From contig CAJXXT010000017.1 of the NCBI GenBank assembly GCA_913063495.1, positions 1 to 44,113 of the forward strand: a stretch of DNA of 44,113 bases, read 5' to 3'. Every line of letters begins with the position of its first letter. Position 1 is the stretch's first letter. Shown here piece by piece: positions 7,226-19,849 of the stretch. Both the position numbers and the translations under genes were made by a program. The notes under the pieces are model-generated. The model searched no databases and was not told the DNA's origin. It was given only the letters and a program-made list of their open reading frames with translations. This DNA comes from an uncultured Gammaproteobacteria bacterium. Lineage in GTDB: Bacteria; Pseudomonadota; Gammaproteobacteria; Pseudomonadales; Ketobacteraceae.

Positions 7226-9067
7226 ATGGCACCTAAGCCACAGAACACCCCTCGTTTTGTTTTAACGGCGATCAACTATTTCACATTTTTAGCGATCCCT
7301 TGTGCGGCATTGTTGTTGGTGATTTATACGCAATTTACGCGATCTACTGAAGAATTAGTCGTTTCTCAGCATCAGTCTCATCAATCGGTTGCTTTAAAAC
7401 TGCAGGCGTTGGCTTCGGTTCAGGCGTCCTTGCGCTTGTATACATCATCGTTAGGGAGTAGCGAAGGGCCGTTAATAGAGGGTGCGTTAATGGAGGTGTC
7501 ATTGTCGTTATCCGCATTGCAGCGTTTGGAGGGGCAGCAGGATGCAGAAACTATTCAGCTTCTGACGTCCATAGAACGATATCACGAATTGTTGGATCGG
7601 GCAGCTGAACGTATGGCGAAAGGTTTGCCTCAAGAGCGGGGTACTAACGATGTTGCTATTCGATTAGCTGAGCGTTTGAGAAGCTCGTTGCAACTGTCCG
7701 CGTACGCAAATCAGAGGAGTGCGGATAAGTTATATGCTGAGTTAACGGATGAAATTACGCTGTACCATCGGATGTTTATTGTTGTTTCGTGGTCATTAGT
7801 CGCGTTGCTGATTGTTATGTGGTGGCGTCAGCGTGTTCAGCAGCGTACAGAGAAAAACTTGCGTCAGGTGGCCAGTGAAGCAAAAGAGGCGGTTAAATCA
7901 CGCAGTGAGTTTATGGCTGTCATGAGTCATGAGATTCGAACCCCCTTAAATGGAGTGTTGGGAATGGCTGATTTATTGTTGCAAACTAGCCTGTCTCCAT
8001 CACAGAAAGCCTATACGGAGACCATTGTTACCAGTGGTGATAGTTTGTTAGCGGTTATTAATGATATTTTAGATTTATCGAAAATTGAGGCTGGGCGAGT
8101 TGAGTTGGATAATGTGCCTTTTGCGCTGGCCGCTTGTATCAAAAATAATATTCAACTTGTTGGTGTGAACAAGTCAACTGACGTTTCCCTGTCTTTTAGC
8201 GTTGACCCTGGTGTTCCTGAATTAATCTGCGCTGATAAGAATCGGCTGTCACAAATACTGGTGAATTTGCTGGGTAATGCGCTGAAGTTTACGCCAAGCG
8301 GCTATGTAAAGTTACATGCCTTCATCGATGCTGATAATGACGGTGTGCTTCGTTTTAGTATCAATGATAGTGGGATCGGTATTCGAGAGGACGTGCTGCC
8401 GCATATCTTTGATTCTTTCTCTCAAGCCGATTCAACAATTACCAGGGATTTTGGTGGCACGGGTTTGGGGTTGGCGATTACGAAGTTGTTAGTCACGCTT
8501 ATGGGGGGGCAAATCGAGGTAAGTAGCAAAGCGGGTCGTGGTAGCTGTTTTGAATTCTCGATTAATATAGTGAAGGTTGACCCTTTTCTCGATGCGCGTG
8601 ATGACGCCGATATTGAACGTGTGCCAGTGATATCTGATGTGAGGCGAGAGTCGGTTCGAATATTGGTGGCAGAAGATAATATCGTGAATCAAAAGGTTAT
8701 CTCCAAGATGCTGAAGAACCTTCATTATGAGCATGACTTGGCAGTTAATGGTGTTGAGGCCGTGTCAAAATCGGATAAGCAACATTATGACCTGATCCTT
8801 ATGGATTTGCAGATGCCTGAGTTGAGTGGGTTGGAGGCAGCGGATAGGATACTGTCTACTTGTAATGAAGGCGGGGGTGATGCGAAACACTGCCCAGTGA
8901 TTGTTGCGTTGACGGCAAATGTGCTGGAGGACGACAGAATTCGTTGTGAGCTGGCGGGAATGTCAGGTTTTTTGGCTAAACCAGTTAAACAAAAAGATCT
9001 TGAAGATTGTTTGAATCGATTGTTGGGCGCCTCAGCCTTAGCGGAGGCCCCCTTGCAAATGAGGTAG
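7226..9067 (+). CDS. Hybrid sensor histidine kinase / response regulator
   Basis: A 613-residue membrane sensor. Two membrane helices (about 14-35 and 183-200) bracket a ~145-residue, mostly helical periplasmic domain. Then come a HisKA domain with phosphoacceptor His235 in MSHEIRTPLNG, an HATPase domain with N box (NLLGNALKF, about 347-355), G1 (DSGIGI) and G2 (GGTGLGL, 410-416), and a C-terminal receiver with AEDN at 482-485 and phosphoacceptor Asp527 in LMDLQMPE. There is no HPt domain, so phosphotransfer to a separate HPt protein or regulator is expected. It is divergent from the lipoprotein gene and convergent with ispB (five bases between stops). An AGAAGG SD precedes the ATG. The signal sensed is unknown. 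Confidence 0.93.
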   Translation: MAPKPQNTPRFVLTAINYFTFLAIPCAALLLVIYTQFTRSTEELVVSQHQSHQSVALKLQALASVQASLRLYTSSLGSSEGPLIEGALMEVSLSLSALQRLEGQQDAETIQLLTSIERYHELLDRAAERMAKGLPQERGTNDVAIRLAERLRSSLQLSAYANQRSADKLYAELTDEITLYHRMFIVVSWSLVALLIVMWWRQRVQQRTEKNLRQVASEAKEAVKSRSEFMAVMSHEIRTPLNGVLGMADLLLQTSLSPSQKAYTETIVTSGDSLLAVINDILDLSKIEAGRVELDNVPFALAACIKNNIQLVGVNKSTDVSLSFSVDPGVPELICADKNRLSQILVNLLGNALKFTPSGYVKLHAFIDADNDGVLRFSINDSGIGIREDVLPHIFDSFSQADSTITRDFGGTGLGLAITKLLVTLMGGQIEVSSKAGRGSCFEFSINIVKVDPFLDARDDADIERVPVISDVRRESVRILVAEDNIVNQKVISKMLKNLHYEHDLAVNGVEAVSKSDKQHYDLILMDLQMPELSGLEAADRILSTCNEGGGDAKHCPVIVALTANVLEDDRIRCELAGMSGFLAKPVKQKDLEDCLNRLLGASALAEAPLQMR

Positions 9068-9072
9068 GTTTG

Positions 9073-10056
9073 TTAGTGGTCTCGGTTAACCGCTAAATCT
9101 GCCAATGCAATAAGTGCTCTTTTGTATTTTGAGTCAGGCACACCGGATAGCGCCTCTTTAGCCATATCTGATTGGTGGTGAGCTGCTTTTAATGTGTAAT
9201 CTAATGCCCCGCTATTTTGTACGGCTGCTGTGATGGCTTCGAGCTGGTCTATTCCGCCGTGTTTGATTGCGTTCTTTATTAGCTCAGACTCCTCAGGGGA
9301 GCCTCTTTTCATTGCTTCAATAAGAGGGAGTGTGGGTTTGCCTTCGGCTAAGTCATCGCCAACATTTTTACCCATCTCATCTGCGTTGCCGGTGTAGTCC
9401 AGTACGTCATCAATAAGCTGGAATGCATGGCCGAGGTGGTCGGCGTAGCGTGCAAACTTACCTTCCATACCGTTACTTTCCATATTGCTGGCTGGACGCG
9501 CCAAAACGGAACCCGCTTCTGCAGCGGCTTCGAACATTTTGGCGGTTTTGTAATGAATAACTTCCATGTAGCGTTCTTCTGTCGTATCAGGGTCGCGACA
9601 ATTAATTAGCTGTAATACCTCACCCTCCGCAATAAGATTGGTCGCGTCTGAAATTATGCCTAGTACTCTTAGGTTGCCTAGAGATACTACCATTTGGAAT
9701 GCGCGAGAAATAAGAAAATCTCCAACTAAGACGCTAGGAGCATTTCCCCACACGCTGTTGACGGTTGCTTTGCCTCGGCGTAAGTCAGACTTATCAACCA
9801 CATCATCGTGTAATAGTGTCGCGGTATGAAGAAACTCAACTACCGCCGCTATATCTATGTGTTCTTTTCCCTTATAACCTGCTGCGCGTGCACTGAGTAG
9901 TGAAATGAGTGGCCGAAGCCGTTTGCCGCCGCTTTGGATTATATACTTGCCGACTTCTTCTACTAAGGGGACGCGAGTGTGAATTTTCTGGATAATGAGT
10001 TGATTAACCGCCTCAAAATCATCTTCAACTACGGCAGATATTTCTTTGAAATTCAT
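9073..10056 (-). CDS. ispB: Octaprenyl (polyprenyl) diphosphate synthase
   Basis: A 327-residue trans-prenyltransferase that elongates farnesyl diphosphate with isopentenyl diphosphate to make the quinone side chain. The first Asp-rich motif is HDDVVDKSDLRRG (Asp84, Asp85, Asp88) and the second is LIDDVLD (Asp216, Asp217, Asp220); GGKRLRP binds the diphosphate. Length and the MNFKEIS start match E. coli IspB (about 323 residues), so the ATG at 10054-10056 is preferred over an in-frame ATG 14 codons upstream. Neither has a good SD. It is divergent from rplU-rpmA, the classical arrangement in gammaproteobacteria. Confidence 0.95.
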   Translation of the reverse strand: MNFKEISAVVEDDFEAVNQLIIQKIHTRVPLVEEVGKYIIQSGGKRLRPLISLLSARAAGYKGKEHIDIAAVVEFLHTATLLHDDVVDKSDLRRGKATVNSVWGNAPSVLVGDFLISRAFQMVVSLGNLRVLGIISDATNLIAEGEVLQLINCRDPDTTEERYMEVIHYKTAKMFEAAAEAGSVLARPASNMESNGMEGKFARYADHLGHAFQLIDDVLDYTGNADEMGKNVGDDLAEGKPTLPLIEAMKRGSPEESELIKNAIKHGGIDQLEAITAAVQNSGALDYTLKAAHHQSDMAKEALSGVPDSKYKRALIALADLAVNRDH

Positions 10057-10430
10057 AGGGATGACTGGCCAATTAAGATATACGCAATGATTTAGCACTA
10101 AGGTTCGACTGCTTTCCAGGCGAAATGTGAGGCAATGCTATGGGGCGGATACTGGGGTGTCAAGGGAACTGATAAGTTCAGTCATTATTTCGGTTAAATA
10201 GCGATAGAAGGCAAAGAAAAGGCGGGGTTTTTATCACATTTAACCTTATTCGATGCTTATCTTGCATTCCGGTGTGAAAAAAACTTGCGGCAGGGTAGGC
10301 ATTACCGTAGAATTCGGCCCCCTGTAGCCCTGCATATTTCGGTGACTTTTTATGCGGCTAAGAATTGATATTGTGAGGTGCTTTGCCTTGCATCTATATA
10401 AATGAAGACATTCTATTGGAGTTAGCTAAC
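10057..10430. other. 374-base divergent intergenic region between ispB and rplU
   Basis: This region holds no supported gene. It contains the putative rplU promoter (10285-10313) and must contain the ispB promoter on the other strand, for which I found no clear hexamer pair. A short ORF extension upstream of rplU begins inside it, but the L21 start at 10431 makes that a spurious extension. Confidence 0.7.
10285..10313 (+). promoter_or_regulatory. Sigma-70 promoter for rplU-rpmA
   Basis: TTGCGG (10285-10290), a 17-base spacer, then TAGAAT (10308-10313), followed by a GC-rich stretch (TCGGCCCCCTG). Two near-consensus hexamers at ideal spacing with a GC-rich discriminator fit a growth-regulated ribosomal protein promoter. 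The leader to the rplU ATG would be about 110 bases. Confidence 0.65.
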
Positions 10431-10742
10431 ATGTACGCGGTAATTAAGAGCGGCGGTAAGCAGCATCGTGTTGTTGAAGGTGAAGTATTAAAGTTAGAGT
10501 TGATTGATGCAGAGCCAGGCAGTGCAATTGAGTTTGACGAAGTGTTATTGGTAGCTGACGGTGGCGATGTAAAAATCGGTGCACCTATAGTTGAAGGTAG
10601 CAAGGTTACTGCTGAAGTAGTAACTCATGGTCGTGGTGATAAAATTAAAATCATCAAGTTCCGTCGACGTAAGCACTCTATGAAGCGTATGGGTCATCGT
10701 CAATGGTATACCGAAGTTAAGATTACAGGCATTAGCGCTTAA
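10431..10742 (+). CDS. rplU: 50S ribosomal protein L21
   Basis: A 103-residue protein beginning [14 protein letters not shown], the universal L21 start, and containing [15 protein letters not shown] near the C terminus, where L21 contacts 23S rRNA. The ATG at 10431 is set by homology and by a GGAG element about ten bases upstream; an in-frame extension to 10383 is not supported. It precedes rpmA by 68 bases, the usual L21-L27 pair. Confidence 0.98.
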   Translation: MYAVIKSGGKQHRVVEGEVLKLELIDAEPGSAIEFDEVLLVADGGDVKIGAPIVEGSKVTAEVVTHGRGDKIKIIKFRRRKHSMKRMGHRQWYTEVKITGISA

Positions 10743-10810
10743 TATAGGGCTAGTTGCGTTATAGATCTATATTGTAGTAGATCTAGTTTAGACATTGAAG
10801 GAGACATAAA

Positions 10811-11080
10811 ATGGCTCATAAGAAAGCTGGTGGTAGTACTAATAACGGTCGCGATTCCGAATCAAAACGCTTAGGCGTTAAATTGTTTGGCGGCCAACAA
10901 GCATTAGCAGGCAATATCCTGGTTCGTCAGCGTGGAACTAAATTTCACCCTGGAAAGAACGTTGGTATTGGCAAAGATCATACTTTGTTTGCTACCGCTG
11001 AAGGTGAAGTGTTGTTTGAAGTTAAAGGGCCACTGAATCGTAAATACGTTTCTATTGTTCCTGCTGCTCCTGCTGCGTAA
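10811..11080 (+). CDS. rpmA: 50S ribosomal protein L27
   Basis: An 89-residue protein starting [16 protein letters not shown], the L27 N terminus that reaches the peptidyl transferase centre, followed by the conserved KLFGGQ and [10 protein letters not shown] segments. The Ala-rich C terminus is usual. It has a GGAG SD. A strong intrinsic terminator follows, so rplU-rpmA is separable from obgE. Confidence 0.98.
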   Translation: MAHKKAGGSTNNGRDSESKRLGVKLFGGQQALAGNILVRQRGTKFHPGKNVGIGKDHTLFATAEGEVLFEVKGPLNRKYVSIVPAAPAA

Positions 11081-11144
11081 TTCGCAGGGTGTAGATTTGC
11101 CTTAAGGCATTTGTTCAAACCTTTGACTTGAGGGTTTGGAGTGT

Positions 11145-11174
11145 AAAAGCCCTGCCATTGCGGCGGGGCTTTTT
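11145..11174 (+). terminator. Intrinsic terminator after rpmA
   Basis: Arms 11145-11156 (AAAAGCCCTGCC) and 11162-11173 (GGCGGGGCTTTT) pair over 12 positions with one G-U, around a five-base loop, ending in a T run. It should end rplU-rpmA transcripts before obgE. Confidence 0.9.
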
Positions 11175-11234
11175 GCGTCTAAGGCTATACTGTTTTAATT
11201 ATATGTTGGTTGTGAATTTACGATTGGAGGCTAA

Positions 11235-13602
<2,368 letters not shown>

Positions 13603-13631
13603 TATTCTATTGAGGGCGCAAAAAGTTGAGT

Positions 13632-13663
13632 ACAAAAAAACCGGCAAATGCCGGTTTTTTTGT
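13632..13663. terminator. Bidirectional terminator between proB and rpsT
   Basis: A perfect inverted repeat: an A7-CCGGCA arm on the left and TGCCGG-T7 on the right around AA, extended by AC/GT. Because the A and T runs flank the GC stem, it can terminate proB rightward and rpsT leftward. Confidence 0.92.
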
Positions 13664-13703
13664 GCCTTGAGCCAGGGCTCAAGGCGTATTGCTATATCGA
13701 TGC

Positions 13704-13967
13704 TTACGCTAGCGCTTTAACTTTAGCGTTTAAACGGCTCTTATGACGAGCTGCTTTATTTTTGTGCATGATACCTTTGTTAACCATGCTATCGATAACT
13801 GGGATAGCAGCAGTTAGCGCTTCTTGAGCTTTGGCTTTGTCGCCAGCTTCAATAGCGTTTAAAGTGTTCTTAAGAAATGTGCGCACCATGGAGCGCAAGC
13901 TAACATTTCGCTTGCGGTTCGTCTCGGCTTGGCGGGCACGTTTTTTTGCTTGGGGTGAATTAGCCAA
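13704..13967 (-). CDS. rpsT: 30S ribosomal protein S20 (TTG start)
   Basis: An 87-residue, Lys/Arg/Ala-rich helical protein that begins with the S20 sequence [14 protein letters not shown] and ends LNAKVKALA. The start codon is TTG (13965-13967), preceded by AGGAG seven bases upstream; no ATG is available that keeps the conserved N terminus. E. coli rpsT is also known to use a UUG start that matters for its translational autocontrol, so the rare codon here is probably functional. It is divergent from murJ. Confidence 0.97.
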   Translation of the reverse strand: MANSPQAKKRARQAETNRKRNVSLRSMVRTFLKNTLNAIEAGDKAKAQEALTAAIPVIDSMVNKGIMHKNKAARHKSRLNAKVKALA

Positions 13968-14186
13968 GGTTTTGCTCCTAATAAATCGTTATTGCAAAAT
14001 TACAATCTGAAATGAATACTGTTAACGGGTCATTTGTATGCCGCTAACCCGTTGAAACCTATTTCAAGGACGCGGAATTATTCCTGTAGAGGTCTTGAAT
14101 GTCAACCTTTATCTTTGAGGGGGCTAGGACAGGGGCGTCAAAGTAATATATGATGCTTGCCGATATTGATAGGGGAATACCGCCAC

Positions 14187-15788
14187 GTGTCTAGTTCGTC
14201 TGAAACTCCAGAAAGCACAGCCAAAAACAGCGATGACGAGCAGAAGGCAGGCCGTAAGCAAGGCTTGTTAAGGTCTTCCGGCATTGTCAGTCTAATGACA
14301 ATGCTATCACGTGTATTGGGATTGGTAAGAGATGTAACTTTTGCGAATTTATTTGGTGCTGGGTCTGGGGCTGATGCATTTTTTGTTGCTTTTAAGATTC
14401 CAAACTTCTTTAGACGTTTGTTTGCTGAGGGTGCATTCAACCAGGCTTTTGTACCCATTCTGACGGAGTACAAAACAAAGAAGGATCACCTGGCTGTAAA
14501 GATGCTGATAGCCAATACCGCAGGTAGCCTCGCAGTTATCTTGTCGGCAGTGACGTTGCTTGTGGTATTTGCGTCGTCTTATGTGGTGTACATCTTCGCA
14601 CCAGGTTTCGCGTCGCTGCCAGCCAAAATGACGTTGGCTGGGGATATGCTGCAAATAACTTTTCCTTATTTACTTCTTGTGTCACTGACGGCATTTTCTG
14701 GGAGTGTATTAAATAGCTACGGCCGATTTGCTGTACCTGCTTTTACCCCGGTAATTCTTAACATTGTGTTGATTGCCTGTGCTTTTTTGCTTTCACCTTT
14801 GTTTGAACGGCCGATTATGGCTCTTGCATGGGGGGTATTGCTGGCGGGTGGCGTGCAGTTGTTATTCCAATACCCATTTCTTAAGCAACTTGATTTTACC
14901 CCGATGCCTCGCTGGGGGTGGAATACTGAAGGCGTTGTGCGTATTCGAACGCTCATGATTCCCGCTTTATTTGGTGTCTCTGTGGGGCAGATCAACCTGC
15001 TGCTGGATACGATTTTGGCGTCATTTTTAGAGGATGGCAGTGTTTCGTGGTTATATTATTCAGACCGATTGATGGAATTACCATTGGGTGTTTTTGGCAT
15101 CGCTATTGCGACGGTTATTTTGCCTAGTTTGTCGACAAAACATGCCGAAAAATCCACAGGCTCCTTTTCAGAAACGTTGGATTGGGCTGTGCGTATGGTC
15201 TTGTTTATTGGCTTGCCTTCCGCACTGGCGCTTGGTGTATTGGCTGAGCCTCTATTGGTTACGCTGTTTCAGTACGGTGAGTTTGGTGCTGGCGATGTCG
15301 ATAAGGCGGCTTTGAGTTTGCGAGCTTATGCGGCGGGGTTGTTGGGCTTTATGCTTATTAAGGTGTTAGCCCCAGGCTATTTTGCTCGCCAGGATACTAA
15401 GACGCCAGTAAAGGTTGGCATTACTGCAATGGTTGCCAATATGGTATTTAACTTAATATTGATTGTTCCTCTGGCTCATGCCGGGTTGGCCTTGGCTACT
15501 TCAATGGCAGCATTTTTAAATGCTGGTTTATTGCTTGCTGGGCTTGTCCGAAGTGGCGTATTTCAATTTCACCGTGGTTGGGGGCGTTTCGGTTTGCAGT
15601 TGGCTCTTGGTAATAGTGCTTTGCTTGTGGTGTTGTTGGTGCTTAATCAGCCGTTAGAGCAATGGTTGGCCTGGGGCGTTATGTCTCGCGTCAGTTGGGT
15701 GGCTCTTATCGTCGTTTCCGGCATTGTTGCCTATTTTGTGGCTTTGGGGGTTGGTGGAATGCGGCCTCGGCACTTAAAACATATCTAA
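14187..15788 (+). CDS. murJ: Lipid II flippase MurJ (MviN)
   Basis: About 533 residues with roughly 14 hydrophobic helices and the MOP-fold MurJ signature: SLMTMLSRVLGLVRD, then DAFFVAFKIPNFFRR and FAEGAFNQAFVPIL. The protein flips lipid II across the inner membrane for peptidoglycan synthesis. The start is uncertain. I chose the GTG at 14187, which follows an AGGGG stretch by about ten bases; an upstream TTG at 14157 adds ten residues. Either way there is an unusual ~30-residue hydrophilic Ser/Glu/Lys-rich extension before the first helix. It lies between rpsT and ribF, as in Pseudomonas. Confidence 0.95.
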   Translation: MSSSSETPESTAKNSDDEQKAGRKQGLLRSSGIVSLMTMLSRVLGLVRDVTFANLFGAGSGADAFFVAFKIPNFFRRLFAEGAFNQAFVPILTEYKTKKDHLAVKMLIANTAGSLAVILSAVTLLVVFASSYVVYIFAPGFASLPAKMTLAGDMLQITFPYLLLVSLTAFSGSVLNSYGRFAVPAFTPVILNIVLIACAFLLSPLFERPIMALAWGVLLAGGVQLLFQYPFLKQLDFTPMPRWGWNTEGVVRIRTLMIPALFGVSVGQINLLLDTILASFLEDGSVSWLYYSDRLMELPLGVFGIAIATVILPSLSTKHAEKSTGSFSETLDWAVRMVLFIGLPSALALGVLAEPLLVTLFQYGEFGAGDVDKAALSLRAYAAGLLGFMLIKVLAPGYFARQDTKTPVKVGITAMVANMVFNLILIVPLAHAGLALATSMAAFLNAGLLLAGLVRSGVFQFHRGWGRFGLQLALGNSALLVVLLVLNQPLEQWLAWGVMSRVSWVALIVVSGIVAYFVALGVGGMRPRHLKHI

Positions 15789-15868
15789 ATACGTATCCAA
15801 ATACATAGTAGCCACCCTAAAACAACACCGAAACAACATAAAAGGGGGCGAATTATCGTTATTAAGAA

Positions 15869-15897
15869 TGACCTAATAGGGCTATTTCTTATATAAT
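15869..15897 (+). promoter_or_regulatory. Candidate promoter for the ribF-ileS-lspA-fkpB-ispH genes
   Basis: A perfect TATAAT at 15892-15897 followed by GCGGGG. The matching -35 (TGACCT at 15869-15874 with a 17-base spacer) is weak, so the call rests mainly on the -10. The ribF ATG is about 35 bases downstream. Confidence 0.5.
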
Positions 15898-15933
15898 GCG
15901 GGGTTTCGACTGACTAACGACTGAGCAGCTGTA

Positions 15934-16899
15934 ATGGAATTTATTCGCGGGGCCTACAATTTACGATCTCATCACCAGGGATGCGTCGCGACGATTGGAA
16001 ATTTTGATGGTGTGCATTTGGGGCATCAGGCAATTATTCAGCAGCTATTAACAAAAGCACAAACATTGTCCTTGCCATCTGTGGTGATTTTATTTGAACC
16101 ACAACCTCGAGAGTATTTTTCGGAAGGTGAGATGTTTGCCGGAGTGACGCTTGGCGCAACCCCGGCCCGTTTAACAACGGTGCGAGAAAAGGTGGAAGTG
16201 CTAACTGGGTTAGGGGTTGATCGAATTCTTTGCCTGAAATTTAACAAGGCCATGTGTTCATTAACTGCTGCGCAGTTTTGTCAGAAGATATTGGTTGATG
16301 GGCTTGGCATAAGGCACCTTGTTGTCGGAGATGATTTTCACTTTGGCAACGACCGTTGTGGTGATTTTGCTTTTTTGCAAAACACAGGGGAGACTCAGGG
16401 CTTTTCGGTGGAAAATACCTGCACGTATGAAGTTAACGGTGAGCGAGTGAGTAGCACACGGATACGTGCGGCATTAAAGGATGGTGCGTTTGATTTGGTT
16501 GATACTCTTTTGGGGCGTCATTTCAGCATGTCGGGGCGAGTGGTTCACGGGGATAGGATAGGTCGAACTATTGGTGTGCCAACGGCCAATGTACTGTTGC
16601 AGAGAACGGTTTCTCCATTAAATGGAGTGTTTGCTGTTGAAGTGATCATTAAGGAGGCTAATGCCCGTTCAAAAGAGGTCACTGGTGTCGCGAATGTCGG
16701 TACTCGACCAACCGTAGCGGGTAAGCAAATGCGGCTTGAAGCCCATTTACTGAACTTTAATAGCACCATTTACGGTCGACGAGTTATTGTGACGTTTCGT
16801 CAAAAAATTCGCAGTGAAGAAAAGTTCGAAGGCTTGGATGCCTTGAAGGCACAAATTGCCAATGATATTGATGCAGCAAAGCTATTTTTCATGCAATAG
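15934..16899 (+). CDS. ribF: Bifunctional riboflavin kinase / FAD synthetase
   Basis: A 321-residue enzyme making FMN and then FAD. The N-terminal nucleotidyltransferase domain has GNFDGVHLGHQAI (HxGH-type motif), and a VSSTRIRAAL segment ends that domain. The C-terminal kinase domain has GRVVHGDRIGRTIGVPTAN, the FMN/ATP-binding PTAN region. It is the first gene of the ribF-ileS-lspA-fkpB-ispH row, an order conserved in gammaproteobacteria. It is 111 bases from ileS, with no terminator visible between. Confidence 0.97.
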   Translation: MEFIRGAYNLRSHHQGCVATIGNFDGVHLGHQAIIQQLLTKAQTLSLPSVVILFEPQPREYFSEGEMFAGVTLGATPARLTTVREKVEVLTGLGVDRILCLKFNKAMCSLTAAQFCQKILVDGLGIRHLVVGDDFHFGNDRCGDFAFLQNTGETQGFSVENTCTYEVNGERVSSTRIRAALKDGAFDLVDTLLGRHFSMSGRVVHGDRIGRTIGVPTANVLLQRTVSPLNGVFAVEVIIKEANARSKEVTGVANVGTRPTVAGKQMRLEAHLLNFNSTIYGRRVIVTFRQKIRSEEKFEGLDALKAQIANDIDAAKLFFMQ

Positions 16900-17010
16900 A
16901 TTAAGCGCATGAGAAAACGTTATTTGCAACGAACACAACAGAAAACATACTTACTTTATAGACCAAACTATTTAATTAACTGCTAGCGCTATCCCAAGAC
17001 GGATTATTTC

Positions 17011-19839
17011 ATGACTGATTATAAAGCAACGCTAAATTTGCCTAAGACCGCTTTCCCTATGAAAGCCAACCTTGCTCAACGTGAGCCAGAGATGCTGAAA
17101 AAATGGCAGAAGGCCAATTTGTATCAGCAGATTCAGGCGGCTTCGCAAGGTAAAGAAGCGTTTATTCTTCATGATGGCCCTCCTTATGCGAATGGTGATA
17201 TTCACATGGGGCATTCTGTTAATAAAATCCTTAAAGATATCATTTTAAAATCAAAGCGATTAAGTGGATACGCTGCTCCTTATGTGCCTGGTTGGGACTG
17301 CCATGGTTTGCCTATCGAACATAATGTAGAGAAAAAAATAGGCAAAGCGGGAAGCAAAGTACCCTACGACAAATTTCGAGCGAAATGTCGAGAGTACGCG
17401 ATGAAGCAAGTTAATGGTCAACGGACTGATTTTGTTCGCTTGGGTGTTTTGGGTGATTGGGAGAACCCATACCTCACCATGGACTTCGAATTTGAAGCTG
17501 ACATTATACGATCCTTAGGACGAATCACTGAAAACGGACACTTAGTTAAGGGGTTTAAACCCGTGTACTGGAGTGTGGTAGGTGGTTCTGCGCTGGCGGA
17601 AGCAGAAGTTGAGTATCAAGATAAAACCTCAACTCAAGTTGACGTGCGTTTTGATGTTGTGGATCGTGATGCATTTTTGGCAGCCTTCTCTACGGAGCTA
17701 GCGGCAGATGTTCAGTTATCTGTTGTGATTTGGACGACGACTCCTTGGACATTACCAGCAAACCAGGCCGTGGCTCTACATGTAGACCTGCCTTACAGTT
17801 TGGTGAAATTTAATTCGGGTAATGGTGATGAAGTTATTTTGTTGGCTTCTGCGCTTATTGATACGGTGATGACACGTTATGGCATTGAGCAACATGAGGT
17901 GCTTGGGGAAGCTCAAGGGGTTTCGTTAGAAGGTTTGGCATTGCAGCATCCATTTTATGATGAGCGTCAGGTGAAGGTAGCAATGGGTGATCACGTTACA
18001 ACGGATGCCGGTACTGGGGCGGTACATATAGCGCCTGACCATGGAATGGACGATTTTATCGTTGGTCAAAAGTATGGGATCAAAACCTTAAATTATGTGC
18101 AGGCCGACGGTAGCTATAGTAGTGATGCGCCATTGGTTGCTGGTGAGCATGTGTACAAAGTAGAAGCTACTATTTTAGCGCTGTTAGAGGGTAATAAACG
18201 TTTATTAGCCCAAGACAAGATGCGTCATAGTTTTCCTCATTGCTGGAGAACAAAAACGCCATTGATATTCCGTGCGACGCCACAGTGGTTTATCAGCATG
18301 ACCGAAAATGGTTTGCTGGATGATTGTAAAGCGGCGGTTAAAAACGTGCAGTGGTTGCCTGAATGGGGGCAAAATCGTATAGAAGGTATGCTTGAGCAAA
18401 GCCCTGATTGGTGTGTGTCTCGACAGCGTACCTGGGGTGTTCCTGTTGCACTGTTTATTCATAAAGAAACACAAACGCTTCACCCTGACACTCCTCGACT
18501 AATCGAAGAAGTGGCAAAACGTGTTGAAGAAAAAGGGATGGAAGCGTGGTTTGAGTTAGATCCTGTTGACGTATTGTCTGCGGAAGATGTGGCTGTTTAT
18601 GAAAAAGTGACGGATACGCTGGATGTATGGTTTGACTCTGGTGTAACACACGCGGCGGTACTTGAAAAAAGAGAAGAGTTACATGTACCAGCAGATTTGT
18701 ATCTCGAAGGTTCAGATCAACATCGAGGTTGGTTTCAGTCGTCATTAAAAACAAGTATCGCTATTCACGGTAAGGCACCGTATAAATCTGTGTTAACTCA
18801 TGGGTTTGTTGTTGATAAAGACGGCAAGAAAATGTCCAAGTCTTTGGGCAATGTCATGTCTCCACAGAAAGTGATGAAAAATCTTGGTGCAGATATAATT
18901 CGTTTGTGGGTAGCTGCTACGGATTACCGTGGAGAGATGACAGTATCCGATGAGATTTTAAAACGTACGGCAGATTCTTATCGCCGAATTCGTAATACAT
19001 CTCGTTTTTTATTGGCAAACTTAGACGGCTTTGATCCAACAACGGATCTATTGCCAGCAGAAGACATGATAGCGTTGGATCGTTGGGTGGTGGATCAGGC
19101 GGCAACGTTACAAGAAGAAATTAAAGCGCATTACGACACCTATCAGTTTCACGCCATTTATCAAAAAGTACATAACTTTTGTGCATTGGAATTGGGCGGG
19201 TTTTATCTGGATGTTATTAAAGATCGCCAATATACCGCAAAATCAGATGGTGTTGCACGGCGTTCAGCGCAAACAGCGATGTATCATATCGTGGAAGCAT
19301 TGGTACGTTGGATAGCACCAATTTTAAGTTATACCGCCGATGAATTGTGGCAGTTTGTTCCTGGCGAGCGTGGCGATACTATTTTCTTGGAAGGCTGGTA
19401 TGAAGGGTTGTTCTCGGTGGATGCGGGAGGAGCAATGGATGCAAGTTACTGGTCAACGGTTTTGTCAGTGAAAACCGCAGTAAATAAACAAATAGAAGTT
19501 GCCCGCAAAGAGGGCTCCATTGGTGGCAGTCTAGAGTCAGATGTTGTGTTGTATTGTTCGTCAGAACTAAAAGCGATATTGGATCAATTGCAAAATGAAC
19601 TGCGATTTGTATTGATTACGTCAAGTGCCACGGTTTGTGATGATCAAGATAAAAGCACTGATGCGGTTGCTACCGATGTAGAAGGGTTAAGCCTTACGGT
19701 TGCAAAGTCTTCGGGTACTAAATGCGAACGTTGCTGGCATCACAGAGAAGATGTTGGTCAAAGCACTGAGCATGAAACGTTGTGCGGACGCTGTGTAGAG
19801 AATGTAGATGGTAATGGAGAGACGCGTTTATTCGCGTAA
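17011..19839 (+). CDS. ileS: Isoleucyl-tRNA synthetase
   Basis: A 942-residue class I synthetase. [12 protein letters not shown] carries the HIGH-type motif and [10 protein letters not shown] the KMSKS loop. The central CP1 editing domain has [10 protein letters not shown] and [14 protein letters not shown]. The C terminus keeps the zinc finger CERCW...CGRC (last ~40 residues), typical of the bacterial-type IleRS that is mupirocin-sensitive in other species. The length equals E. coli IleS (938). It is upstream of lspA by about ten bases. Confidence 0.98.
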   Translation: MTDYKATLNLPKTAFPMKANLAQREPEMLKKWQKANLYQQIQAASQGKEAFILHDGPPYANGDIHMGHSVNKILKDIILKSKRLSGYAAPYVPGWDCHGLPIEHNVEKKIGKAGSKVPYDKFRAKCREYAMKQVNGQRTDFVRLGVLGDWENPYLTMDFEFEADIIRSLGRITENGHLVKGFKPVYWSVVGGSALAEAEVEYQDKTSTQVDVRFDVVDRDAFLAAFSTELAADVQLSVVIWTTTPWTLPANQAVALHVDLPYSLVKFNSGNGDEVILLASALIDTVMTRYGIEQHEVLGEAQGVSLEGLALQHPFYDERQVKVAMGDHVTTDAGTGAVHIAPDHGMDDFIVGQKYGIKTLNYVQADGSYSSDAPLVAGEHVYKVEATILALLEGNKRLLAQDKMRHSFPHCWRTKTPLIFRATPQWFISMTENGLLDDCKAAVKNVQWLPEWGQNRIEGMLEQSPDWCVSRQRTWGVPVALFIHKETQTLHPDTPRLIEEVAKRVEEKGMEAWFELDPVDVLSAEDVAVYEKVTDTLDVWFDSGVTHAAVLEKREELHVPADLYLEGSDQHRGWFQSSLKTSIAIHGKAPYKSVLTHGFVVDKDGKKMSKSLGNVMSPQKVMKNLGADIIRLWVAATDYRGEMTVSDEILKRTADSYRRIRNTSRFLLANLDGFDPTTDLLPAEDMIALDRWVVDQAATLQEEIKAHYDTYQFHAIYQKVHNFCALELGGFYLDVIKDRQYTAKSDGVARRSAQTAMYHIVEALVRWIAPILSYTADELWQFVPGERGDTIFLEGWYEGLFSVDAGGAMDASYWSTVLSVKTAVNKQIEVARKEGSIGGSLESDVVLYCSSELKAILDQLQNELRFVLITSSATVCDDQDKSTDAVATDVEGLSLTVAKSSGTKCERCWHHREDVGQSTEHETLCGRCVENVDGNGETRLFA

Positions 19840-19849
19840 GGTGGACTTT

